DNA from: Vibrio aquaticus
Lineage (GTDB): Bacteria > Pseudomonadota > Gammaproteobacteria > Enterobacterales > Vibrionaceae
Assembly (NCBI RefSeq): GCF_003970385.1
Contig: NZ_RXZH01000008.1
Location: 1 to 64,000, forward strand
Direction: 5' to 3'
DNA: 64,000 nt
Shown piece after piece: positions 55,565 through 64,000 of this stretch (the stretch's first letter is position 1; the number at the start of each line of letters is the position of its first letter). A program made the position numbers and the translations under genes. The notes beneath the pieces were generated by a model. That model was not told the origin of the DNA. It searched no databases and saw nothing but the letters and a program-made list of their open reading frames with translations.

Positions 55565-56188
55565 GTGGAGGATGTAAAGACATTCAATGTTTACCTACTT
55601 CGTCACGGAAAAACCGTTGGAGATCCGGCACTCTATGGTCATACCGATGTGTTAGTCGCCGATGAAACGCAGCATGGAATCCAACGAGCTGTTCAGGCAG
55701 AACAGATTGCATTTAGCGCCATAGAAAGTTCGCCACTTCAGCGTTGTCAGACATTGGCTCGGTTAATCGCTCAAGAGAACCCTCAATTGAGTCTGGTCGT
55801 TGCTGAACGTTGGAAAGAAACCCACTTTGGCGGCCTCGATGGTGTTCCCTTTGAAAGCGCGACCGAACAGTGGCCTAAGTTAGAAGCATTCTGGCAAGAC
55901 CCAATGACTAACACTCTACCTAATGCGGAGCCATTGGCTCAGTTCTATACAAGAATTTCGAATGCTTGGGACGAATTTGTCCAAGCACTACAACAAGATA
56001 CATTGATCGTCTGTCATGGTGGCACCATACGGATGATATTAGCGAAAGTGTTGCAGCTAGATATTGCTAACCCGAAAATCTATTCGACGCTGCACATTGC
56101 TCATCAATCATTAACTCACATACAAATCACACTTGCTGATAAGCACTATGAGCGTGTTTGTATGATTGGAAAACCTTTAAACGGATAG
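55565..56188 (+). CDS. cobC: Histidine phosphatase, probable alpha-ribazole phosphatase
   Basis: The 207-aa protein has the phosphohistidine motif LLRHGKT at about residues 11-17, the second motif ESSPLQRCQTLARLI and the C-terminal VCHGGTIRMIL. Placement after cobU supports removal of phosphate from alpha-ribazole phosphate. The start is GTG at 55565 after GAGGGG. Confidence 0.88.
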   Translation: MEDVKTFNVYLLRHGKTVGDPALYGHTDVLVADETQHGIQRAVQAEQIAFSAIESSPLQRCQTLARLIAQENPQLSLVVAERWKETHFGGLDGVPFESATEQWPKLEAFWQDPMTNTLPNAEPLAQFYTRISNAWDEFVQALQQDTLIVCHGGTIRMILAKVLQLDIANPKIYSTLHIAHQSLTHIQITLADKHYERVCMIGKPLNG

Positions 56189-56196
56189 GAACGAGA

Positions 56197-57978
56197 ATGA
56201 CTGCACCAAGCTGGAATTTATCAATCGCATACCAACAACTTGATGATCCTAAGATCGAACAAGATATTGGCCTTATCCAACAGTGCATCGAAGTGCTGGT
56301 GTTGCATGTCGATAATTGCAACGCAGTAACGGTGATGCAAAATGCCATTCAAACCAGCGAAGCGGCGGGGAAACTGCTTGCAACGCTGAATACATTCGCT
56401 ACGTGTCACGCCTCTATCGATGCAACAAACGGAACGGCAAAAGCACTTATTGGCCGTGTTGCCAAGTTGCACTCGGAGCTTTCTCAAGCCTTTGCGCCTT
56501 ACGAACATGCCTTAACTCACGCGGCAGAAAGTTTTATTAAAGATGTGCTTGAGCATGAAAGTGGTGACGTAAATGGCCAAGCATTTTTAATTGAATGCGA
56601 TCGTAAAGTGGCTGACACCAAATTGTCAGTGGCAGAAGAGCAATTGCTAACCGCGATGCAAGTCGATGGCCGTGATGCGTGGGGCCGTTTATACGACAAC
56701 ATTACTGGCTCACTTCAAGTTCACGTTAATGATGAAACCATCGGCTTCTCGCAAGCAGCAAGTACGCTTTATGGTACAGACTTTGATGCTCAAGAACCGG
56801 CATGGCGTGGCATTCAACAAGCGATGAAAGACAATCAAGAGTCGTTTTCTTCGATTTTGAATGCTTTAGCAGGTTGGCGCCTCACTGAATACCAAAAGCG
56901 CTCAAAAATCACCGATGTTGAGTTCCTAGACCCAAGTTTGCATCAAAGCCGAATTCAAGCCTCAACACTAGAAGCGATGATGTCGACAGCCAAAGCAAAT
57001 AGAGACGTTGGGCAGAAAGCGGGACGTTTGATGGCGCGAGTACACGGCTTATCAGAAATGAAGCCTTGGAACCATTTAGCGGGTATGCCAAGCCTGACGG
57101 ACGCAGAGCCGAAAGTGTACGAGTTTGATGAAGCGATCGACATCATCTTCGCGGCGTTTAACCAAGTTGAGCCAGAAATGGCAAACTTTGTGACTCGCAT
57201 GGTGGAGAACGGTTGGATTGATGCTGAACCAACAGAGAACCGCCGACTAGGCGCCTACTGCACTAAGTTCGCTGCAACTCGTACGCCACTGGTATTTATG
57301 ACTTGGGGTGGCAGTCGCTCTGATTTATTGACGCTGGCTCATGAAATTGGACATGCTTTCCATAACTGGGTAATGCGTGACATGCCATTGTGCCAAACTC
57401 GCTACCCAATGACCTTGGCGGAAACGGCGTCTATTTTTGCGGAAAACATTGTTCGTGATTACCTGCTTGAGCACGTATCTAGCCGTGAAGAGAAACTTGA
57501 GATGCTGTGGGAAGAGCTTTCAAGCTGTTACGCTCTGATGATCAACATCCCAGTACGTTTTGAGTTCGAGAAACGCTTTTACGAGCAAAGAGCTAATGGC
57601 GAGCTGACACCAGATCAGCTGTGCGATTTGATGAGCGAAACATGGCAAGAATGGTATGGCGATTCAATGTCTGAGTCTGATCCATACTTCTGGGCGAGTA
57701 AGCTTCATTTCTCAATTTCTGAAGTCAGCTTCTACAACTACCCATATCTATTTGGTTACCTGTTCAGTATTGGTGTTTATGCGCAGCGTGAAAGTAAGCG
57801 CGAGGCATTCTACGCAGACTATGTAAACTTACTTCGTGATACAGGCTCTATGATGGCAGAAGAGGTGGTTGAGAAGCACCTAAGCATGGATCTCTCAAAA
57901 GCGGATTTCTGGCAACAAAGCATTGATCGTGTAAAAGCGAAAATTGATGAATTCGAAGCGTTGCTAGATCAAAAATAA
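56197..57978 (+). CDS. M3 family oligoendopeptidase (PepF-like)
   Basis: The 593-aa cytoplasmic zinc peptidase has the HExxH motif at His382-Glu383 (TLAHEIGHAFHNWV), with the third ligand expected in LAETASIFAEN. It cuts medium-length peptides. The ATG at 56197 follows AGGAACGAG; the frame extends upstream into cobC and is not used. It is 8 bp after cobC and may be cotranscribed with the cob genes without a metabolic link. Confidence 0.93.
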   Translation: MTAPSWNLSIAYQQLDDPKIEQDIGLIQQCIEVLVLHVDNCNAVTVMQNAIQTSEAAGKLLATLNTFATCHASIDATNGTAKALIGRVAKLHSELSQAFAPYEHALTHAAESFIKDVLEHESGDVNGQAFLIECDRKVADTKLSVAEEQLLTAMQVDGRDAWGRLYDNITGSLQVHVNDETIGFSQAASTLYGTDFDAQEPAWRGIQQAMKDNQESFSSILNALAGWRLTEYQKRSKITDVEFLDPSLHQSRIQASTLEAMMSTAKANRDVGQKAGRLMARVHGLSEMKPWNHLAGMPSLTDAEPKVYEFDEAIDIIFAAFNQVEPEMANFVTRMVENGWIDAEPTENRRLGAYCTKFAATRTPLVFMTWGGSRSDLLTLAHEIGHAFHNWVMRDMPLCQTRYPMTLAETASIFAENIVRDYLLEHVSSREEKLEMLWEELSSCYALMINIPVRFEFEKRFYEQRANGELTPDQLCDLMSETWQEWYGDSMSESDPYFWASKLHFSISEVSFYNYPYLFGYLFSIGVYAQRESKREAFYADYVNLLRDTGSMMAEEVVEKHLSMDLSKADFWQQSIDRVKAKIDEFEALLDQK

Positions 57979-58003
57979 CCATTGAAAACATGGTACTATA
58001 TAC

Positions 58004-58023
58004 GGCCGGGCTCAAGCTCGGCC
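58004..58023. terminator. GC-rich hairpin, possible terminator
   Basis: GGCCGGGC and GCTCGGCC form an 8-bp stem (one G-T pair) around TCAA after the peptidase gene. No T-run follows, so rho-independent termination is uncertain. Confidence 0.4.
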
Positions 58024-58176
58024 AGTGTGTACAGCTTTACTTTAATCTAGGTTAGGCGACGGCAATTTAATAAATTACGATGAAGCACAACATTTGTGTC
58101 CATAAGTGGGATCGCCCCTACATAATTTCGATGAACAATTCTTTAACATACCCGCTGTGCAATAAAGGAGTAGCGC

Positions 58177-59205
58177 ATGACGAAAAACCTCTTTCGCCAA
58201 TCTTTTCTTTTTGACAGCTTAGACTTAGAACAAGAAATGCCTGCCAACGAAGTGACTGTGGCGGGTGGTACGATATTTAAGCTTCATCAACGAGGTGTTC
58301 TGGAAGTGATTCCAAAAGAACTCTCGCCAGAAAGCAAACACATCATTATCTCTTGTGGCATCCATGGTGATGAGACTTCTCCAATGGAGATCACGGATAA
58401 AATCATCACAGATATTCAGACTGGCTTCCAACAGATTAAACACCGTCTGCTTTTCATTAACGCGCACCCTGAAGCAACCAATGCGCACACTCGGTTTATT
58501 GAGATGAATCTAAACCGACTGTTTGATGATAAAGAGTATGAGCCATCAAAAGAGCTCGACATTGCCAATAATCTAAAGCGAGTCGTGACCGATTTCTTTG
58601 CTGACACGCCGCAAGAGCAACGTTGGCACCTCGACCTTCACTGTGCGATTCGACTCTCTAAACACTATTCGTTTGTCGTCAGCCCTAAGGTCAGACACCC
58701 TGTGCGTAGCCAAGCGCTGATGGACTTTGTTGCAAGTGCGCACTTAGAGGCGGTAATGTTCTCTAATGCGCCATCGAGTACATTCAGTTGGTACAGCGCC
58801 GAAAACTATGGTGCGCAAGCGCTAACAGTAGAACTAGGCCGTGTGGCGAAAATTGGTGAAAATGAACTGGATAAACTGGTCGCGTTTGATCTCGCTCTTC
58901 GTGATTTGATCAGTGAAAGTGAAGCGGAGCATCTTCCACGTCAGCCGGTTATGTATCGCGTCAGTCGCACCATAGTTCGCTTACATGATGACTTTGACTT
59001 TATCTTTGATGATAGCGTAGAAAACTTCACGGCATTTAAACATGGCGAAGTGTTTGGTCACGATGGTGATAAACCGTTGATGGCGAAAAATGAAGGCGAA
59101 GCGATTGTGTTCCCGAATCGTCACGTTGCAATTGGCCAACGAGCCGCGCTAATGGTGTGTCCAGTCAAGATTCGTTACGAACATGACCAAATCGTGTACG
59201 ACTAA
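58177..59205 (+). CDS. astE: Succinylglutamate desuccinylase
   Basis: The 342-aa zinc enzyme releases succinate and glutamate from N-succinylglutamate, the last step of the AST arginine pathway. The zinc site is SCGIHGDETSPMEI at about residues 57-70 and HLDLHCAIR at about 150. The other ast genes are not in the window, so it stands apart here. The ATG follows AAAGGAG. Confidence 0.94.
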   Translation: MTKNLFRQSFLFDSLDLEQEMPANEVTVAGGTIFKLHQRGVLEVIPKELSPESKHIIISCGIHGDETSPMEITDKIITDIQTGFQQIKHRLLFINAHPEATNAHTRFIEMNLNRLFDDKEYEPSKELDIANNLKRVVTDFFADTPQEQRWHLDLHCAIRLSKHYSFVVSPKVRHPVRSQALMDFVASAHLEAVMFSNAPSSTFSWYSAENYGAQALTVELGRVAKIGENELDKLVAFDLALRDLISESEAEHLPRQPVMYRVSRTIVRLHDDFDFIFDDSVENFTAFKHGEVFGHDGDKPLMAKNEGEAIVFPNRHVAIGQRAALMVCPVKIRYEHDQIVYD

Positions 59206-59246
59206 GTCTGCTCAGGGGTGAGTTAACCCACGATTAGACTTTCTAT

Positions 59247-59285
59247 TTTAAAGGCTTAACGGTATTGTTAAGCCTTTATTTTTTG
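59247..59285 (+). terminator. Rho-independent terminator
   Basis: AAAGGCTTAAC and GTTAAGCCTTT pair around GGTATT, followed by ATTTTTT. It ends astE. Confidence 0.92.
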
Positions 59286-59313
59286 CAGAGAAGTTTGGCA
59301 ACCTAGTCAAGAC

Positions 59314-60309
59314 ATGGAATTTACTCAGCTACTTAATCGCAGACAACAAAGGTGGACACGTTTCGGTTGTCTCGTTTCGATACTCCTTGTTGTTTTTAGC
59401 GTCATCTACCTTCTTGTTGGTGAAGTGTTCATTTCGCCGTTCCAAGCATTGTCTCCTTTGCAAGAACAGTTGATCCTTCAGTTAAGATTGCCTCGTTTAC
59501 TTGCCGCAATAGCCGTTGGGGCTTCGCTCGCCGTTTCTGGTGCTGTGTTACAAGTGCTGTTAGGCAATGTGCTCGCAGAGCCGGGTGTACTTGGTATATC
59601 AGGCGGTGCCAGCGTAATGATGGTACTGGTGATGTTCTTTATGCCAGCCTTTGCTACGCCGATTGGCTTTATGATTGCTGCGGTAGTGGGCGCGTTGGCT
59701 TTTACTCTACTGTTGGTCTCAATAGCGAAAGCGATGCGCCTTACTACGACCAAGTTATTGCTTGTTGGCGTGGCATTGGGCATCTTGTCGGGCGCTGTCG
59801 TGACGTGGGCGTTTTACTTCAGCGATGACTTGAGCCTTCGTCAGTTAATGTATTGGTTGATGGGTAGCATTGGTGCCGCCAGTTGGTATCACCATACGTT
59901 AACGTTAATCCTATTACCTGTTGTACTTTGGTTATGCTTGAAAGGCCGAGTGCTCGATAAACTGATGATGGGGGAACAACATGCGAAACAACTTGGTGTC
60001 GACATTAACGAAGTACGTTGGAAGCTGATTGGGGCGGTTTCCCTATTAGTCGGTGGCGCAGTCGCATTAGGTGGTGTGATTGGTTTTGTTGGCTTAGTAG
60101 TGCCGCACTTACTTAGGCTCGCACTTGGCAGTGAAAACCGTTTTTTGATTCCTCTTTCTGCGATTGCTGGCGCCGGCTTAGTGGTGTTTGCGGATCTTGT
60201 AGCAAGAACCGCATTGGACTCCGCAGAGCTGCCATTGGGCGTTGTGACAACTTCTATTGGCGCGCCAATCTTTATTTGGATGTTGGTGAGAAATCATGAT
60301 TCACGTTAA
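59314..60309 (+). CDS. btuC: Vitamin B12 ABC transporter permease
   Basis: The 331-aa inner-membrane permease of the FecCD family has about ten helices. [23 protein letters not shown] near residues 52-74 and [13 protein letters not shown] near 255 are typical. It imports cobalamin from the periplasm with BtuD and BtuF; btuF is not seen here. It overlaps btuD by 14 bp. Confidence 0.94.
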   Translation: MEFTQLLNRRQQRWTRFGCLVSILLVVFSVIYLLVGEVFISPFQALSPLQEQLILQLRLPRLLAAIAVGASLAVSGAVLQVLLGNVLAEPGVLGISGGASVMMVLVMFFMPAFATPIGFMIAAVVGALAFTLLLVSIAKAMRLTTTKLLLVGVALGILSGAVVTWAFYFSDDLSLRQLMYWLMGSIGAASWYHHTLTLILLPVVLWLCLKGRVLDKLMMGEQHAKQLGVDINEVRWKLIGAVSLLVGGAVALGGVIGFVGLVVPHLLRLALGSENRFLIPLSAIAGAGLVVFADLVARTALDSAELPLGVVTTSIGAPIFIWMLVRNHDSR

Positions 60310-61051
60310 CAGCCTCTCGGTAGGGTCTCGCCTTTTACCTCTCTCATTTGATGTGAAGCAGGGTGAAGTTCTGCATGTTATCGGCCCAAATGGTAGTGGT
60401 AAAAGTACGCTGTTATCTGCGATTTCAGGTTTACTTTCGTTTGATGGTGAAGCGGTTCTCGGTGACTTAAACATTAAGTCTGCGTCCAATGAGACACTGG
60501 CGGCTAACCGAGCTTTCTTAGCGCAAAGTGACCGACCTGCGTTTAATCTAGAAGTTGTCCAATACCTGGCTCTCTCTCTTCCTGCCCATGTTGATGCTTA
60601 TTCTCCAGAACTTGAGTCAGTGGTGAATGAGCTTGCTCAGTTATTGCAGATAAGCGATAAACTGCATCGTTCGATCCATCATTTATCGGGTGGTGAGTGG
60701 CAACGAGTGCGTTTATGTGCGATTTGTTTGCAAGTGTGGCCAACACTTAACCCTTACGCCAAATTACTTGTACTTGATGAACCAGCTGCGCCGTTAGACA
60801 TTGGCCAAGAAACCTTGCTGTATGGACTTATTCGCAGAGTGGCTCAGATGGGCATTACCGTGATCATGTCTAACCACGATTTAAACCGAACCCTTAAATA
60901 TGCGGATATAGCCTTATTGTTAGAGCAGGGCGTATTGCAAGCCGTAGGGGAGGTGGATGATGTGTTGTCGGCGGAATTGTTGTCTCGAGTCTTTAACACC
61001 AAGGTATTGAAACAAGTCGTTAATGACCGAGCAGTCCTTCTATTTGATTAG
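60296..61051 (+). CDS. btuD: Vitamin B12 ABC transporter ATP-binding protein
   Basis: The 251-aa ATPase has Walker [10 protein letters not shown] at about 34-42, signature [11 protein letters not shown] near 130, and Walker [13 protein letters not shown] near 157. It partners BtuC. The start overlaps btuC by 14 bp. A terminator follows. Confidence 0.95.
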   Translation: MIHVNSLSVGSRLLPLSFDVKQGEVLHVIGPNGSGKSTLLSAISGLLSFDGEAVLGDLNIKSASNETLAANRAFLAQSDRPAFNLEVVQYLALSLPAHVDAYSPELESVVNELAQLLQISDKLHRSIHHLSGGEWQRVRLCAICLQVWPTLNPYAKLLVLDEPAAPLDIGQETLLYGLIRRVAQMGITVIMSNHDLNRTLKYADIALLLEQGVLQAVGEVDDVLSAELLSRVFNTKVLKQVVNDRAVLLFD

Positions 61052-61073
61052 TTTTTTATTAGCTCATTACAAA

Positions 61074-61122
61074 TAAAAACGCCACCTAATGAACTAATAG
61101 TTTGATAGGTGGCGTTTTTAAT
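61074..61122. terminator. Bidirectional rho-independent terminator
   Basis: AAAACGCCACCTA and TAGGTGGCGTTTT form a 13-bp stem, with a T-run after it and an A-run before it. It lies between btuD and the converging MazG-like gene. Confidence 0.93.
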
Positions 61123-61132
61123 ATCTGGTGCT

Positions 61133-61708
61133 CTATTTAGTTAGAGGCGCTAAATCTGCTGGGCGGTAGTAAACCGACTTAAGCACTTTACCTTGGCGAA
61201 TTGTCTTACCTTCAGCAACAAAGTCTTCTGCACATTTTGCGATGATGTAATCGCCTTTCTGCACAGCCATTAGATTAATGCCTTGCTCTGCATAGTGCGC
61301 TTCAGTTTCCGCGTACTCTTTTTCAGTGCGACATACTTTGCTCATGTTGCTTGAGTGTACTTCATCCCAACATGGTACAAACTCAATACCACGGTTTACC
61401 GCAACGTTAAGCAGCAAATCGATCAGGTAGTTGATTGCTAAGTTGTCTTCAATCTTGTCGTGGCCTAGGTGTACTAGGCGTCCCATCAAAACATACACAC
61501 TGTCTACAATGGCATCGGCCTGCTCTGTTTTGCAGTCGGCTTCTGCTAATTCAGTCAGTTCTTCAATCGCAAGGGATGTATGAAGCGTATCTGCTTTGTC
61601 ATCTAGGCTTTCTGGTGAAGCCACTGGCAAGTCAAAGGTGCTGCGGAATTCAGAAATATCACGGTAAAGGTGATTAAAAAGTTCAGTAGTCAGTTTTGAT
61701 AGGTGCAT
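61133..61708 (-). CDS. MazG/PRA-PH-like nucleotide pyrophosphohydrolase
   Basis: The 191-aa protein has an all-alpha NTP-pyrophosphatase pattern: SLAIEELTELAEADCKTEQADAIVDSVYVLMG (EExxE...D, about residues 47-80). A C-terminal part contains CRTEKEYAETEAHYAEQG. It may degrade an unusual nucleotide; the exact substrate is unknown. Start codons at 61714 (TTG) and 61708 (ATG) are both possible. Confidence 0.8.
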   Translation of the reverse strand: MHLSKLTTELFNHLYRDISEFRSTFDLPVASPESLDDKADTLHTSLAIEELTELAEADCKTEQADAIVDSVYVLMGRLVHLGHDKIEDNLAINYLIDLLLNVAVNRGIEFVPCWDEVHSSNMSKVCRTEKEYAETEAHYAEQGINLMAVQKGDYIIAKCAEDFVAEGKTIRQGKVLKSVYYRPADLAPLTK

Positions 61709-61966
61709 ATCCAATCTATCCGGATGTCATTGTGTGGGCGACATACTACCAAAGTGGCTCTGCTCTCGCTATCCAGGAAAAGTGATTCTTGAGTTGAGAG
61801 TGGGAAAACTGAACTAAATTGCCCCGAAACTGAATCGAAGCTGAATGGAGCCTACGCTATTGTCATGGAAATGTGAGGAGGTTGGCATTTCTATTGTTAG
61901 CAAATGCAACAATTTTTAATATCTCTCCCGTAAACAACACAGTCCATTAATCAACAGGAAACAAAG

Positions 61967-62188
61967 ATGTTAACTAAAGCATTTGTAAAAACTCAACTAT
62001 TCATCGAATCATTTAAAAACGACGAGCGCGGCGTAACAGCAATCGAATACGCAATCCTTGGTGTATGTATGTCAGCCGTTGTCCTTGCTGTGTTTAATGA
62101 TGCTCTATTCAAAGCACTAAACGACGCAGTAGCAACAATCTCTTCTAACATCGGTAAAGCTAACTCTACGCCAGCAATTTCAGGCTAG
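61967..62188 (+). CDS. flp: Flp family type IVb pilin
   Basis: The 73-aa prepilin has a short leader ending ERG, then VTAIEYAILGVCMSAVVL, the Flp core helix with the conserved Glu at position 5 of the mature protein. The Gly/Val junction is the expected prepilin peptidase cut site. It is the first gene of a tad locus; the ATG follows AGGAAAC. Its stop overlaps the next start. Confidence 0.92.
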   Translation: MLTKAFVKTQLFIESFKNDERGVTAIEYAILGVCMSAVVLAVFNDALFKALNDAVATISSNIGKANSTPAISG

Positions 62189-62625
62189 TGAACTTAAATC
62201 TGTGGTGGCTAGTTGCGTTAGCCGCCATGGCTTTGATAGCCAGTTATCAGGACGTAAGACAAAGAAAAATACCCAATGGAGTGGTGACAATTATCGCTCT
62301 GCTGGGTGTTTTTTTTGTCTTTTTTTATGGTCGATACACGCAGCTTTATTTACCCATCGTGGTGTTAGTGGTTGGCGCTCTCTTGTTTAAGTTCAACATT
62401 ATGGCAGCCGGAGACAGCAAACTCTTGGCAAGTTTCAGCCTGATGATATCGCCTCACTATTTTCTACTGACCGTGTGTCTCATTTTAATTGCAGGTGGAA
62501 CCTTAGCTATAACCCAATGGATTTTAAGTCGAGTGACTGGAAATGCGCAGTGGGTAACTAAAGGGGTGCCGTATGGATTACCCATTTGTTTAGGAAGCTT
62601 ATTAGGTATAGCTGCATCGTTGTAG
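62188..62625 (+). CDS. cpaA: Prepilin peptidase CpaA/TadV
   Basis: The 145-aa inner-membrane aspartyl protease of the A24 family has the two catalytic Asp sites SYQDVRQRKIPN at about residue 20 and MAAGDSKLLASF at about 72. It should cut the Flp leader. The start is GTG at 62188, overlapping the flp stop by one base. Confidence 0.9.
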   Translation: MNLNLWWLVALAAMALIASYQDVRQRKIPNGVVTIIALLGVFFVFFYGRYTQLYLPIVVLVVGALLFKFNIMAAGDSKLLASFSLMISPHYFLLTVCLILIAGGTLAITQWILSRVTGNAQWVTKGVPYGLPICLGSLLGIAASL

Positions 62626-62633
62626 GTTAATCA

Positions 62634-63422
62634 ATGAATTCAAAAATCATTCTTGGTTTAGCGTTTGTCGCTATATCTATTGGGCTTTATGGGGTGACTA
62701 ATGCCACACCCAAGCAGCCAACGAAACCGGAACTGCCGGTTACTGCAGAAGTATCGTACAAGGTTTGGCGCTTAAAGCATGAACTGGCGAAAGGGGAAAA
62801 AGTAACGCGAACGGATCTAATGATTGAACATCTACCGCAAGCGAAAGCCGCATTAGTTGGGATTGATGAGGACGCCGCTCTTGATTGGGAGAAGTCATTT
62901 TTCGCCGTTCGTGATTTAACAATGGGTGAAATCGTCACTGAATCAGTGCTGACGTCACCGGGTGACAATGATTACCTACAAACGGTTCTTAAACCTGGAT
63001 TCGTTCCTTATAACGTGACGGTTCCAAGTGAAGATGTGTTAGGTGGCACTATCAGTGTTGGGGATTGTGTTGATATTTCGGTGTTATCCGCACCAAAACA
63101 AAATCTATCAACACAAGAAACAGTATCGGATATTCAACATCTTTCGATGACGCCATTGCTCGCGCAAATCCCGGTATTAGACATGGTGTCGAAAGAAAAA
63201 TCGGTCAGTGCATTAACAAGCAAAACAGCCACTGAAGTGACTTTGGTTTTGCAAGTGACCAACCAACAACTCGCTAAGTTAACTGTCGCAAGACGTATTG
63301 CTGAAATCGCTGTTCACCACTCAATGGGTGAAGAATACGCAGATGATCTTCAAGCCGACTCGTCAGACATTATCCCTGTGAACAGTAGTAGCGAAGGTAT
63401 TCGCGAGTTTCGTTTTGAGTAA
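62634..63422 (+). CDS. cpaB: Tad pilus assembly protein CpaB/RcpC
   Basis: The 262-aa protein has an N-terminal membrane anchor (residues 4-22) and SAF-like region (WRLKHELAKGEKVTRTDLMIEHLP) followed by the RcpC domain (GFVPYNVTVPSEDVLGGTISVGDCVDISVL at about 123-152). It is needed for Flp pilus assembly in the periplasm, working with the secretin. It is 8 bp after cpaA. Confidence 0.9.
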   Translation: MNSKIILGLAFVAISIGLYGVTNATPKQPTKPELPVTAEVSYKVWRLKHELAKGEKVTRTDLMIEHLPQAKAALVGIDEDAALDWEKSFFAVRDLTMGEIVTESVLTSPGDNDYLQTVLKPGFVPYNVTVPSEDVLGGTISVGDCVDISVLSAPKQNLSTQETVSDIQHLSMTPLLAQIPVLDMVSKEKSVSALTSKTATEVTLVLQVTNQQLAKLTVARRIAEIAVHHSMGEEYADDLQADSSDIIPVNSSSEGIREFRFE

Positions 63423-63432
63423 AGGTTGAACA

Positions 63433-64000
63433 TGAAAAAAACAATAACAAGTCTATTGCTAGTCTGCCTTATTCCTTTTTCTGCTTGGGCGAAGAGCACG
63501 GTCAACTTGAGCCAGGGTGAGGCTAAAACGTTCTCGGTGAAAGGAGACATCGCGTCAGTCTTTATTTCAGGTAAAAACGTCGCTGATTACCAAGTTATCG
63601 ATAAGCATAAAGTCGTGGTGTTTGGTAAGAATATTGGTGAAGCGTCGCTCATTGTATTTAACACCGATGGCGCAGAAATGCTTAACCGAGCGTTAATCGT
63701 CAACAAAAGTTACCGCGCTATCGAGCAGCAAATTGCAGTGCAATACCCGAACGTGAATATTTCAGTTTCAGGTATTAGTGACAAAGTTGTTCTGAGCGGT
63801 GAGGTAAGCACCGAGCAAGAAAAAGACAACATCTATCAACTAGTGGGTGAACTGCTAGGTATTAAGTCATCTGTTACTGGGTTTGATATGCCTGATGCTG
63901 ATGACGAAGACATCAATATCAGCTTTATGGATAAGCTGAACTACCCAGGGGTGGTGAACAACATTGAAGTGAGTGCGACCAAGCAAGTGAATGTGAAGCT
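63433..64000 (+). CDS. cpaC: Tad pilus secretin CpaC/RcpA, partial
   Basis: The open frame starts MKKTITSLLLVCLIPFSAWA (signal peptide) at 63433 and runs off the window end after about 189 codons. The region after it (VNLSQGEAKTFSVKGDIASV and AEMLNRALIVNK) is the secretin N0-like domain, and NVNISVSGISDKVVLSGEVS is a BON-like domain, as in RcpA/CpaC. The C-terminal secretin barrel lies beyond the window. It is 10 bp after cpaB. Confidence 0.88.

Noticed and set aside
61882..61898. Sigma-54-like promoter TTGGCAT-N5-TTGT upstream of flp
   Set aside because: The -12 GC is GT and the sequence context is otherwise unremarkable, so the match is too weak.
1..64000. CRISPR arrays, tRNA or rRNA genes, insertion sequences
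   Set aside because: No regularly spaced short repeats other than attC, no cloverleaf or ribosomal sequence and no transposase were seen by reading both strands.

Overview
The window reads as part of chromosome I of a Vibrio species. The evidence is a sedentary chromosomal integron (superintegron) with VCR-type attC sites at the left end, followed by gene clusters typical of Vibrio: hppD-hmgA-fumarylacetoacetase-maiA, relV, the hut operon, cobTSU, btuCD and an flp/tad pilus locus. A LuxT-like TetR protein and several c-di-GMP enzymes fit the same genus. The species cannot be fixed from this sequence alone.

Layout. Positions 1-5.6 kb are the distal end of the integron: eight attC sites, all in one orientation, so the integrase should lie to the left of the window. 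They delimit short promoterless cassettes. Three cassettes carry coding genes (an MccF-like microcin C immunity peptidase, a NIPSNAP protein and a small membrane protein). Three are near-copies of one cassette with no convincing gene, and a fourth is a diverged relative. The last cassette (DUF4238 protein, AT-rich) has no recognisable attC after it, which marks the end of the array.

From 5.9 to 14 kb lie small membrane and unknown proteins, an acetyltransferase, PhnA/YjdM, an M32 carboxypeptidase, a LysE exporter, an alanine/glycine symporter behind a tandem glycine riboswitch, and YggL. From 14 to 23 kb come a GGDEF-EAL protein, a PepT-like peptidase, the LuxT-like regulator, the complete tyrosine to fumarate plus acetoacetate pathway in overlapping genes, and a GGDEF cyclase. 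From 23 to 31 kb are a Sel1/J-domain membrane protein, an OmpA-type lipoprotein, DUF2786 and DUF3334 proteins, the large FAD/Fe-S dehydrogenase YdiJ and a small methyltransferase.

From 31 to 37.4 kb is the histidine utilisation operon hutI-hutG-hutU-hutH with its repressor gene hutC and two probable operators. From 37.5 to 50 kb are Spo0M, a DUF3187 outer-membrane protein, relV, tpm, purT with a PurR box, an HD-GYP protein, yohJ-yohK-cdd, sbcB, the cystine carrier tcyP and an NAD(P)-binding oxidoreductase. From 50 to 61 kb are a chemoreceptor, a flavin reductase-like protein, the cobalamin salvage genes cobT-cobS-cobU-cobC, an oligoendopeptidase, astE and btuC-btuD. The right end holds a MazG-like protein and the start of a Flp/Tad pilus operon (flp, prepilin peptidase, cpaB, start of the cpaC secretin), cut by the window edge.

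Themes: amino-acid catabolism under substrate control (glycine riboswitch, HutC, possible TyrR box), B12 salvage and import, second-messenger enzymes (three c-di-GMP proteins and one (p)ppGpp synthetase), and integron cassettes. Four genes were added by reading the DNA: a 58-aa and a 52-aa protein, a 28-aa very basic protein with a perfect ribosome binding site, and the truncated secretin. I saw no tRNA, rRNA, CRISPR array or insertion sequence.
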